The notes under the pieces are model-generated. The model did not search any database. It saw only the letters and a program-made list of their open reading frames with translations, and was not told where the DNA came from. A DNA stretch of 64,000 bases from Struthidea cinerea (Eukaryota; Chordata; Aves; Passeriformes; Corcoracidae): contig VZTI01004400.1 in the NCBI GenBank assembly GCA_013397865.1, positions 830,134-894,133 of the forward strand. Direction: 5' to 3'. The translations under genes and the position numbers were made by a program. Shown in pieces: positions 14,701-26,700 of this stretch; position 1 is the stretch's first letter, and each line of letters opens with the position of its first letter.

Positions 14701-17700
14701 GCAATCTAGTTCAATAATCTAACAGCAGCAATGGGAAATGATACTTAGAGACAAAACATGAGCCAGCATCCACTCTTCACTGCTAATTTCATTCTTCCCC
14801 CCTCCATATTCATTGCCATTATTAATATTTGCCTTATTAGTCTTGGAAATCTAGGGATTCTGTTCTATCACTTTGGATTTTTTCTTTCCCTCCTTTTTTT
14901 TTGTTCTCACTGTTCCTTCCTTCTGCTTCTGGGACACAGGAAGAGATTGTGATATATCTTTCTTTATCTTTCCTTTCATCAGAAGCCTCATAACATTATT
15001 CATAGACCTGATATGTCTGTCTAAAGAATATTTCTCAGCATGTTAAATGCAAAGGAGAATACACTCTGCCGGTGTTCACTGCTTACCCCTGTAAACCCTA
15101 TGTCAAAAGAGAAACAGAAGGAAGGCAGTAACTACTCCCTTTCCACTTCAAATTTCTATAAATTACAGAATTCCAGCACTACAAAATAGTAAGTCATTGA
15201 CAGAAATTGTCATAATACAGTTTGCCTACATAAGGATCTATAGAAAACGTTACTATTTCCCCTGGCCATCAGCGTTTGCCTACTATGCAGCATGCACCAG
15301 CAGATTATTCCCTGTTATTTTTAGTGCAACATTGTATTTCAGTGTGATTTCACAAAGGTGCATTGCAGACTCAAATGCTGAAGAAAAGACATATTTCTTG
15401 TCAATAGCATAAAGTCAACAAAACAAAGATCCAGGATCTGTCACCTATAGATGTGCATTTGGACAGTTACTTTTGACCAGAAATGTAGTTTACAATGAGG
15501 GATAAAAAGTTCGAGAGGTTTGCATTTCTTTAAGTTGATTGTGAGGAGTTCATTTCTATGGCAAATTAAGGAGCAAATGTCCATGTACATGGTATTGTGT
15601 TACCTTGTTAAAGTAATCTGAAAGCTCCTGTATCCAGCAATGTATGATGCTAGTCTGGTCAGACTCTGTTTTCCAGATCCACCCACACCCACCAACAATG
15701 CATTTCCTTGTGGAGTACGAATAATCCGTGATATTTTAATCAAATGGATAATTGCATCCTGTGTATTGAGAGAAAAGGGGATGAAGAGATGCAAAAATAA
15801 TGCATTGTATAATCAACTAGAAGCATGTCACCAACCAACTGCTTCTCAAAAGCTGGATGGCTTCTCTGGAGCCTGTGCCAAAGACTCAGTCCTGAAGTCA
15901 TCAAAATCAACAGGAGATTTCCCCCCGAATTCTGTGGGCAGCAGGGCTAGCCCAAGAGAAATGTCATTGTATCAAGCTTGTATGAAGCAATGTCATATGC
16001 ACAGCTTGTCATCAGCAGAGCTGAGGGCATGCCCCTTAGGGGACAGAAGGAAAAGCAGAAAGGACTCCTCCAGCCTTTTTAGCTGACCTATTTACAAGCT
16101 CTCTAAATAGACTGACAAAAGTAAAATACAAGTGCACTACAGGCATTTCTTATTCAACTGCTGTAATCATCTTAGAGTGAGAATTAATCTGAAACACCCT
16201 AAAATTCTATTAAACCACCCAGTCTAAAGTTGAAGAAAGCATTGTGCATCAAGAGCTTCAAGGAGGAGGCAACTTTCAGGAAAGCAAGATGATATTCACA
16301 GTGTGCCCTGTATAAACAACCTAGTTGTTCTGAGCTATCTCCAAAATAATGTCATAGAAACATACAAGATCGACATACCAGCAATTGCAAAAGACCAGGC
16401 ACTTTCTGTATTAATACAATTACAAGCAGTAATACCTTGAAAAATACTAAATCCATCTTTGATCCTCTGACAGTTTCATTGTACTGTTGCATGAACATCC
16501 ATAACCTTTCAGACAAGTAATCCAGAGATGGGATAGGCTCATAAATTTTCGGAGCCTTCAACTCTACATCATCAGGTTCATCTTCAGCAGTCTCCGGGAC
16601 ATCACGCAAGAAATCCACAAAGTATAATTCTGTGGATTTATCTTCAAAGAGATTTTGACCATGTTCTTCAGAAACAATCTACAGCAATACATTAAGGATT
16701 GCTTTAGTAATGAAATATGTCCTTGGCCTCTTTCTGTGGCAAATGCTAAAATACTGTTTGCTTACCTTCCTCATCATATCTTCAAACCAGTCTTTATCAC
16801 TTTGGCTGATGAACCTGTCTGCAATAACACGTCTGCATTCATGTTGGAACAAGGCTACCAAAACACTGATGCTCTGGCAGACGTCAGAAGTAACTGTAAG
16901 TATTCCTTGCCAAATACGACTGAGATCTCGTAAATTAAAGATGTAATGAAATTTAGCTGGAGTTGGTAACATCTACAAAATAATGCCATGAACTATATTC
17001 AAATAACTGCTAAATAAAAATATTTTTTACTTATTATTAAGTGAATGTGGATATTTTCACAAACTTCAGTCTTGCATTAAAGCAGAAATACATGCTTGGC
17101 ATTTAAGAGGCGTTAAGGTAAAATGAAGAAATGACAGTAGCCACAACTAGCTCTTTAATTTCACATAGATTTCATTTGAGTTTCTTTGAATGTTTCAAAT
17201 CCCAGGAATGTGCATTGAAGGGTAGCCAAGACAGGTTAGTTAATGATGGCACTGAAGACCACAGTAAAAATGTCAACACTGCTTAACCTCTGGTGTTGCT
17301 CCTGCCCTTTCTTCCAGATCATTTCTGTTACTCTTCATCCTTTCCAAGAATATTTGAGGAAAGGCTCATGAGGAGAGGAGAGGAGAGGAGAGGAGAGGAG
17401 AGGAGAGGAACAAAAGAGAAAACAGTATTTCGGAAATATTTACAAACTAGCAAAAGCTACTTTTTCTCTAGGAAAGGAAGTTAATTAGTGGTAATAAGCA
17501 CCCGTTCTGTTGAATATATTGGTCAATATTGACTAGTCAATAGTTTCACTAGAAGTCTCTCCAGTCCTGTGTGCAAACCAAGTTTAGGTCTACAGTTAGT
17601 TGTTTGTGAAAATCTGACCAACCTTTATTGGACTAGAAAATACCATTCAACAAATCCCTATCTTTCCACTACTCTCCTCCACTTTTCTCAGAAGAACAAC

Positions 17701-20700
17701 AAATTTAACACACAGTTCTATGCTGTAGTTTCGTTCTTTTCAAATTTCATTCTATACCTAATATTTTTTGTCTTTTTCAAAGCAAAATTTGCCCAGGAAT
17801 TGCAGTCAAATGTTTTTAACAGTCTGTTTGAAATGGAAAAAGTAAATATTTATAAATTACTAAATACCAGATTTTATTTGTTTTGTACTGATTCCCTTTC
17901 TGCCAAATTTGACTTCTTTCCTTTAATTCAGATCTTTAAAGTTTCTGACAATCCCAAACAGCTTTACAGAAGATTCCTATCTAGTTTTTAATTTCTGGTT
18001 TCTTGTGCTCTCAACATTTTCCCAACTGGAAGATCTCTCAATCTTCCTATCAGCTATGCTTACAATATTATATGTACATAATGTGATATCTGTATCAGCT
18101 ACAGAAGACACTACATGTGATTAGGATTTTTGTCAGCTAACTTGGTGCTGAGAGCAACCAATTCAGAACAGAGGCATCAGCCAGCAGTTACACACGTAGG
18201 TTACAGCTTCACAATATGTACTACAAACACGCATGACAATACAAAAGGCCTGAGTCAGATGTTTCAAAGGCTTAATACATGTAATTTTACCTTTGCTTTT
18301 GTAATTTGCCAAACCTTTCGACTTGTAGGTACTAATGCTGAAGCCAGTTTACATATTTCTGTGGGGAAATGTCGTTGTTCACAGAAATAGCCTTCAGCTA
18401 TTGTTTGAAATATCTTATCAATAGAAGAATTAGAAGGCAGTGTGCAGTTGAAGATGGTGAACTGGCGTTTCAGGCGCTGTGGGATGTCATTCCGACCTCC
18501 CCCAGGGTGAATCATAGCAGCTACAAACTGGACGTCAACCACATTTGTGAATTCCCCTGGCTTCTCCAAACTGTAGAAACCTTTCTGTTCCATCAGCTGT
18601 CTTACAATCTCATTGGTGATCTAATTATTGCCAAAAACAAAAAAAAAAAGAAATGGAGGATTTTGGTGTTTCAGGGCTGTCAACATGCAACATGGCAACC
18701 AAGCACTCAGATACAGTGCACTGGCTGTATGTAAGCTTCATGTGCTAAGTAGTTGTGGACAGGAAGTCAGACATCCAACTGGATTTGCATAATTTCAATT
18801 TAAGAAAAACGAGCACTTTAAATTTTCAATCCAGGCTATATCTTTAGACTGACACAGGCACTTAGATAGTGACAAAGAATGGTTAATTTAGCACAAAGTG
18901 TAGTCACATGTCCACTTGTACACAGGCAGTGAGAGAACAGGATTACAGAGCTATACTGGAAGCAGAAAAATTGTTTTTTCCCAGCAGAAATTTTTTTTTA
19001 AGTCAGATTTTCAGAGTACTGGTCTATAAGTATTCTTTTTTCAATACCTCAAGACAGCTTGCTAGTCTTTAGTGTCAACTGTGATCATAGAATTGTTTAG
19101 GTTGGAAAGGACCTTTTTGATCATTAGTCCAACCATTAAACCAGTACTGCCAAATCCACCACTAAGCCACGTCCCCAGGCGCCACATCTACACCTGTCTT
19201 AAATACCTCCATGGATGGTGACTCCACCACTTCCCTGGGCAATCTGTTCCAGGGCTCAATAACCCTTTTGGTGAAAAACTTTTCCCCTGATATCCAATCT
19301 AAACCTCACCTGGTACAACTTGAAGCCATTTCCCCTCGTCCTGTCAATACTGACCTCACTACAACCTCCTTTCAGGTGGTTGTAGAGAGCAATAAGATCT
19401 CCCCCAAGCTTTCTTTACTCAAGGCTCAACAACCCCAGTTTCCTCAGCCACTTCTCATAACTCTTATTCTTTAGACTCACCAACAGCTTAGATTTCACAT
19501 AATAGTAACTGCTATTTAAACTCCAGAGCAGATCAAAGAAAAATCTCTGAGTGTTTCTTGGATTTGCATGCTTCCCTTCCCAAACTGGTTCTCAGGACTG
19601 CTAGTTTGGAAATCTTACTAGCTTTGTACGCAACCAAACCAAAAAGCTTAAATACTTGCGTCAAGTGGCTTGACGCCATCCTTGAGCTTTTGGGACTGAC
19701 AGTCATGTCACGGCTTGAGGAAATTGTTTTTAGTAAACGTATTTGTTCTAATCCATATTATGATACCTTTTTTCTAACCAGTCCCATTTTTTCAACCCAT
19801 AGATCAGTATTTCCATCAGCAACAATGGTAAGACCACCAACTCCCAAATGTTAATATTTTACCTGATCACCCCATTCATTAATCAGAGGCATGTTGATAT
19901 CATCAATAAACACAGTCATTTTCTTCCCTGCTGGAGGACCATATGTAGTGCCCATTCTTTTGCCTATGTAGCTTTCTATGCTCCTTTGGAACATATGTGG
20001 CAGAGTTGCAGAAGAAAAGTTTAGGTATTTGGTCAAGTGAACATCGGGATCATACTTGCTTGTGTAATTCTGCAAGATAAACCACCTTTAAGTCAAGTGC
20101 ACCAGTACCTCCAGGTGAATTCAGACAAAAGGAGATGCAGACGCTCTGCAGCCCTGCAAAAATCTCAGTCCTGCTATTAACTTCAAAATCTCCAAAAACA
20201 GTTTATTTAAGATAAATACACCATCTGCAATTTGAAATTCAAACAGTCAGTTAATATTTTGCATAAAATTTTTAAGTATTAAAATTTATAAACTCTTAAT
20301 AGACTTCACTAAGTACTACAAGTAGATGTGTGCCAACTCAAGATGCAAATAAACTTTGCATTAGCAATTGTCAGGGTTTTTTTAAATGTAAGCTGTTAGT
20401 GATGATCTATTACAGCAGACTGCAAGGAACAAGAGAAAAACCAAATCCTTTTTCATGTTTACACAACAACACCAAAACTCTTAAAAAAAAAGCAGTGTAA
20501 AGGAATGGCAGTGTAAAATTAAACCCAGCTACATCACACTTACTGATAGCTATCTTCTCTTAATGAAGAAAGAAATCCTTGAATTTTATGAATATGTACA
20601 ATTCCCACAGCTGCTGAGGATGCCCCAAAGCAACAAAGTTCCACTTTTCATATTTAGGGAGGTTTTATAATAAAAATATGTAACCCTGGAGTCACACCGA

Positions 20701-23700
20701 GGGATATATATATATATAGCACAGGAAATATTTTGTTTAGGAAAAGTCCTGGAGCTCAGAAATAGTACTAAATATTCCTTATTTCCAACATAATTTCTTT
20801 TTAAAGATTCCATTCTTCTGCAATGATGATGAACCTGAATATCATTTAAATTCTAATCTGTATAAGAGGGTTGACTACAAATGCTCCCGTTTTGGCATCT
20901 CAGAAAAATAAATCTATGTCATTGCTGATGAAGTGCTCTAAAAATAACTCCAGTGAGACATACACTCAGTGTGACAACAGAAAGGAAGATACAGCTAGAT
21001 CCCCTCAAAATATTTTGATGAATATTGTTAATTTTGTTGATACAGGGATAGCAGTTCAAGAACAGGTGCCCTTCGGAAACAGGGTTTTTTTCAGACCTGA
21101 CATAAATGACAACGTACACGTGCAATGTATATGCAACAGTCCGGTCTTTGGTGCAGGGGTTGGTGCAGGTCAGTGCTCAGACCTCTCCTCAGGGCTCCAA
21201 CAATTTGTACAGAGCTCATGTGCCAGGTGAAGGTGCCCAGGGGCTGCCAGCGGGGCCATGGGGCAGCCCCTTGCAAGAAAAGGACAGGGCTCCCCTATGC
21301 CAGACACAGCCGATTCCAGCCACCTCCAACAGACCCACTGGAGACACTCAGCCTGTGTCAGGAAGGGCAGAATGCTGCCTGCCAGTTGGGAGAGAAGTGC
21401 AAAAAAATGTGAGAAAATCAGGCCTGCAGACACCAAAGTGAGAGCAGAAAGAAGGGCAGGAGGTGCTCCAGCACAGATTCCCCTGCAGCCTGTGGTGCAG
21501 ACCATGGTGAAGCAGGTTGTCCCCTGCATTCCATGGAGGTTCACAGTGGAACAGAGATCAACCTGCAGCCCATGGAGGACCTCACACTGGAGCAGCTGGA
21601 TGCCCAAAGGAGGCTGTGATCCTGTGGGAAGCCCACACTGGAGCTCCTGGCAGGACCTGCAGACCCCTGGAAAGAGAAGCCCACGCTGCAGCAGGTGTGC
21701 TGGCAGGACTTGTGACCCCATGAAGGACCCACGCTGGAACAGTTCATGACAAACTGCAGCCCTGGTAAGAACTGTATCCCATGTGGGAGAAGGGAGCAAT
21801 GTGAGGAGGAAGGTGAAGCAGAGTGGAGCTGTTATGTACTGACCACAGCCCCCATTTCTCATCCCACTGCTGGCCAGGGAAGAGGTAGAAGAGTCAGAGA
21901 TGAAGGACTGAAGGTGAGCCTGAGAAGAAGAGAGGTGTGAGAAGTGGGTATTTTCAGTATTCTGTTTGTTTTTCACCATCCAATTCTATTTTTAATTAGA
22001 AATAAATTTTTAAGTGTCCCCCAAGTCAAATGTTTTTCCCATGGCAGTAATGGTGAGTTGAGATCTCCCTGTCTTTACCTCAACCCCTCTGCTGTTGAGG
22101 AGGGGGAGGGAACCAGCAGCTTGGTGAGGGTCTTGCAGCTGGCCAAGGTCAACAAACTGCAACTATGAATTCTCAATCATTCAAAAAACACATTTGTGTT
22201 TTATTCATTATGGCATTTCAGAATGTTTACGTGGTAACAGTAATATTGCACAGTACAGAAATGAGAACAATCTTCAAAAAAGAAAAGAGTCTTGACTAGG
22301 ATTATTTTTGTTAGTTAAACTGTCAGGAAATTTTCAACTATCCTTTACCAGTTTAACAGCACTTTTTAAAATTTTTTGCAATTCGTGAATTAATAGTACA
22401 GAAAATAAAGGTCTTAAATTAATATTCCATTGTAAGTTCTTTATTTTGATTTACACTGAGGGTTTACTCAACACTGAGGATTATTCTGATTTATTCAGAT
22501 CACTACCTGAAGTGTTCTATATTAAGACTCTTTTACTTTTTTATGAAATGAACTGTTTATATCTGGAGATTTCTCTTCCACAAGGTGTAGCAAGGCAAAA
22601 TTCTACAGAAGATGAAAGCAGAAGGGGAACAGTTGTGAAGGCAGTTAACACTCACTCCTAACCTTACATGAGATAAAATATCTGCTGGCATTATGCTCCC
22701 TTGTGTAAGGAACATACTCTGCTCTATAGCATAGACTCAGCGTAACCAGCTCCCAAGAATCAGTTCCAATTATTTTTAGGGACAGGAATGGCAGCTGAAA
22801 GCTGGAGGTTGCCAGTATCTGGACAAAATCCAGTATGCGGAATATCAAGACCACCACCCAGACCCCGCCTCTTCACTCTGCTAAAATAGTTCTCCAGCTG
22901 GTGCCAGGAACAGAAGCTGACATTACACCGGCATGCCTGTTGGCATGGACAGCTATGCTGAAAAAATAGTATTAATTGCTGCTGGCACGGGTACAACTCA
23001 CTCTCTGTCAGGGCTCAGAGAGAACATGGCCGGGGCACACAAAATGGCTCCAGATTTTAAGAAAGCCAAAGGTCAATTTAGGCCGGTGTTTTTCAGCTAT
23101 TTTCCATTTCAAGACCTCTGCAAATCCTCCAGTGGAGGTACAGATGCCTGTATAGCCAAGTCAGCTGTCCCAAGAGTCGATGAGTTTTATTTAGCTACCT
23201 CTCATTGATCAAAGAATCCACACACTTCCCTGAAAAACACTGAAACCCTGCTGAAAAACATTATGCTTTCGCTTTTTTAAATAAGGGATGCCAAGTTTGG
23301 TAAGACATCTGGGTTTGTTCAGCCTTTTGATTACTGACTTTTCTGAATTAATTTATTAATTTTTTTGTGTCATATGACTAACCTGCACCATTTTATAATA
23401 TAGAAAGCATGTATTTGTTAATTTAATAGCAATCCTATAGTTATTTTCTTCTAGAGAACAAATATGTCATTTTCAGTGAAGAAATTGAGAGAGCAGATAA
23501 TAAACAGTAAATTTACCCTCTGAAAACCACCCTGACTAAAGAAGGAAGTTCTTTTTCTCTCTTTGTTTGGCTTTTGAAGAAAGGCTGTGCAACAAGGGTG
23601 TACAAAAGATCAGTTCACACATGGCACCACCGACAAAGCACAGGAAAATAAAAAAGCCTCCAAGGATCAACATCTTCTTAGCAAAATCTTCCGTTTGACT

Positions 23701-26700
23701 ACTCAAAAGAAAAGAAAGCATATGAAAGAGCATTTATCATCTGATCTTGTGGCCACAGTTTGCAAAGTTTAAAAGAAACCTTTATATTAAAGTGTAGAGA
23801 CTTGGGGTTTTTTGCTTGTGGTCCATGTGAGTACTGGCAAAATGGCTCTGTAAGAATGCTAGTATGTACTCTGAAGAAAAATCAAACTATTCTCAACTTC
23901 CACTTAACATTGGTGCCAATGTCAATTATTGCGATGTTATCATACTAATATATTACCTATGTTTTTCCATTCCACCTACCTTAATCATAACAGTTTTTGC
24001 TGTTCCTTGTTCCCCAATTAGCAAAACAGCTTTTCCTTGCCTCATGATAGCGTGCATTAGAAAGTCTGTTCGGACACTGTCTACGTTTGGAACTAGAATG
24101 GAAGTATATTCTGGCACCGAATCTTTAGGATAAATATATTCAGGGACCTGCATAAGAAAGACATGCAAAAAGTTTGAGAATTCCTACCTGCCCACACAAT
24201 CACCTTGCATCAGAACACAAAATCAAATATACTTTATAAAATTCATATCAGCAAAACTTCTCTTCCTGAAAGCCAAGCATCCTTTCATAATCAATCAGTC
24301 TCTTGCCATGCTTTCTAAAAGGGTGTTAGACTAACAAGATATTTTCATTGCTCTGTAGGTGCTAAAAAGCTAGAATCAGAGAAATTCTTCAGCCTTTTCT
24401 CAATATTCTGTGAGAAGACTGTCTTTCCTATGCAAACTATTTTAAACAAGGTCACAGTTTCATAAACTTCTTGCACTCGCAAGCTGTTTTGCAAGATTGT
24501 TATGGCTTTGACTTTGTGAATATTTTGGAATAGGTATCTTACGACTTGGCCAATCCTCTCAAAGGGTGGATGGCCGAGGAACCAATTACCTATTGCCATT
24601 CAACACACTTTTTGCGATCTATCCTATATAGTAGTCAGAAAATTATTAAAGAAAAGCTTCAGCTTCCACTTGTTCATGAGCCTGGACTCTGTGTCATTTT
24701 CTTTATACGCCTCGGACGTAACAGTGACATTCCTCCAGTACCTGATAAAAGCTTTTCCTTGCTGGAATTTCTTAAAGAGTAAGGTGATAGAGTAAGTAGA
24801 CAGAGTTAAGATCACTTCTGTTTCACTTACAAAGCTATTTCAAATGCATGTTTCTATCCTTTGCTGAAGACATTTATGGGGAAAGAAAAATATCTTTCAA
24901 AAAAAGAAGCTCTTGAGAATTTGGTAGGGTTTATCTTCCTAACCAAATTATGTAGGGTTTGAAATAAAATATCTCTTACTGATACATCTTCTATACCCAT
25001 TAAGCATTAAGAAAGCTTAGCACATTGCAGCATACAAACCTTCTTTGACCAGTGCTCCCACTGGCCACAGGCATTGATACCAAATTCAAACATGGTTTCC
25101 TCTCCATTCACAGCTGGAAGCTCTTTCACTGCAGAGTGCTTCCGTAGGAACAGCTCCATTTTCAGCTTGTCATCTGGCTCCAGAAGGGCTCCAGCTGACC
25201 ACATCACAGCGAAAACAAACAAGCGAGCAATATGCTCCTCACTGAGCTGCTTCTCATCTCGGCCACACAGCAAACCCTGCAAAGTGGATGCAATACAGAA
25301 CTACTGCCCTCCTAGAACAAATCACAGAATCTGAGAGAGAAAAACGGATGCCATATCTACCTGTAGGAGGTCAATAGCTTGCTTGATGTACATACATTCT
25401 AAAATCGACATTTTTGGTGTCACAGCAGAGAAAACAAAATCCATCACATCCTGGGAAGAAAAAAACCATTATTTAAATATTTTCTTTGCCAGTTTCAATG
25501 GTATGATTTATTCTTAGATGAGACCAATTCCTTGTTTTCAAATACATTCTAAACTTTATTTCAAAACAATATTTTCCCCATTGCTGGGCTTATAAATATT
25601 CAGACGTTGACCATTAATTTTTTTTGAACAATAGCATATTAGGAAAATAACTTCGATGTACCAGAGTTGGCAGAGCTACTCGTATGAGCTCCATAGAGTA
25701 ATCTCCTGAAGAGCAATTTGAAGACTGCTTTTCAGTTACTTCAGGGATGTGCCTACCATTTGTGCTCTCCACTGGAGATTTTAATCTACCACTGACATTT
25801 TTGTAGTAGGAAGATGAAAGCACTGAAGATACATATATATATACAATGCACAAGCTCACCACTATAAATTTCTATCTGTCTGATCTGTTCTGGCTGCACC
25901 ATACTGCACCAGTCCCTCTCAAAACCAATATTCTCATTTTCCTGTAGGATCCTGGCAAGAACCAAAAAGAATTTTTTAAATTGATTTTAATGAAAGTTGG
26001 ACTTTCCTCAGGTTTCTTCATAGTGATGGCTACCATGTCTGCCTTTGTCAAGTGTTTTGCAAGATCTTGAGCAAAGTTTTAAATTGATGTAAAGTCCTCT
26101 CTGAGATTTGCAGTGCAAAATTTTAAAATATCAATTGCCATCCAATAGTACAGACTGATGTAAATTATAACCTACTTCCACCTTTGTTCAACAATCTTTA
26201 ATATAATACTATCCCTATGGGTTCCATTTGCCCTCGTAATCTCTGGAAATCAACACTGGCCACTCATTCTGGGAAGTGAAAGTATATGAGGGATACTATG
26301 GGACATAGTAATTTCAGAGGAATTCCATTTATAGATGTCATGTCCTGTCAGGGAGAAAGCTAAGGCAACGGAGACATTCAATCACCCAAAGTCATAAACA
26401 ATTTACTTAGACACTTCTAAAAAAATCATTGAGCTCTTTACCCACATGCTCACCAGCTTTGTTTAACTTTTCGGTTTAATTTTGGCACTGAAGTTCTCCA
26501 AGTGCCCTATGCTGATATTTATTGTTACAGAGAATGAATCAATATTTTTACCTATCCTCCTGAGTTCCATCCCACTAGAATACGAGGTAACACACACAAC
26601 AAAAATATATATTGTGATCAAAAACTCACTTAGGCATCTTAATCTGGAGCAGGCTCATGGATAAGTGGTCTAAGAAGACAATCTGAGTGTGGGCATACAC

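Noticed and set aside
21170..21979. 269-codon minus-strand open frame
   Set aside because: It lies entirely within the GC-rich LTR; the sequence is low-complexity and cysteine/serine-rich, and has no recognisable domain.
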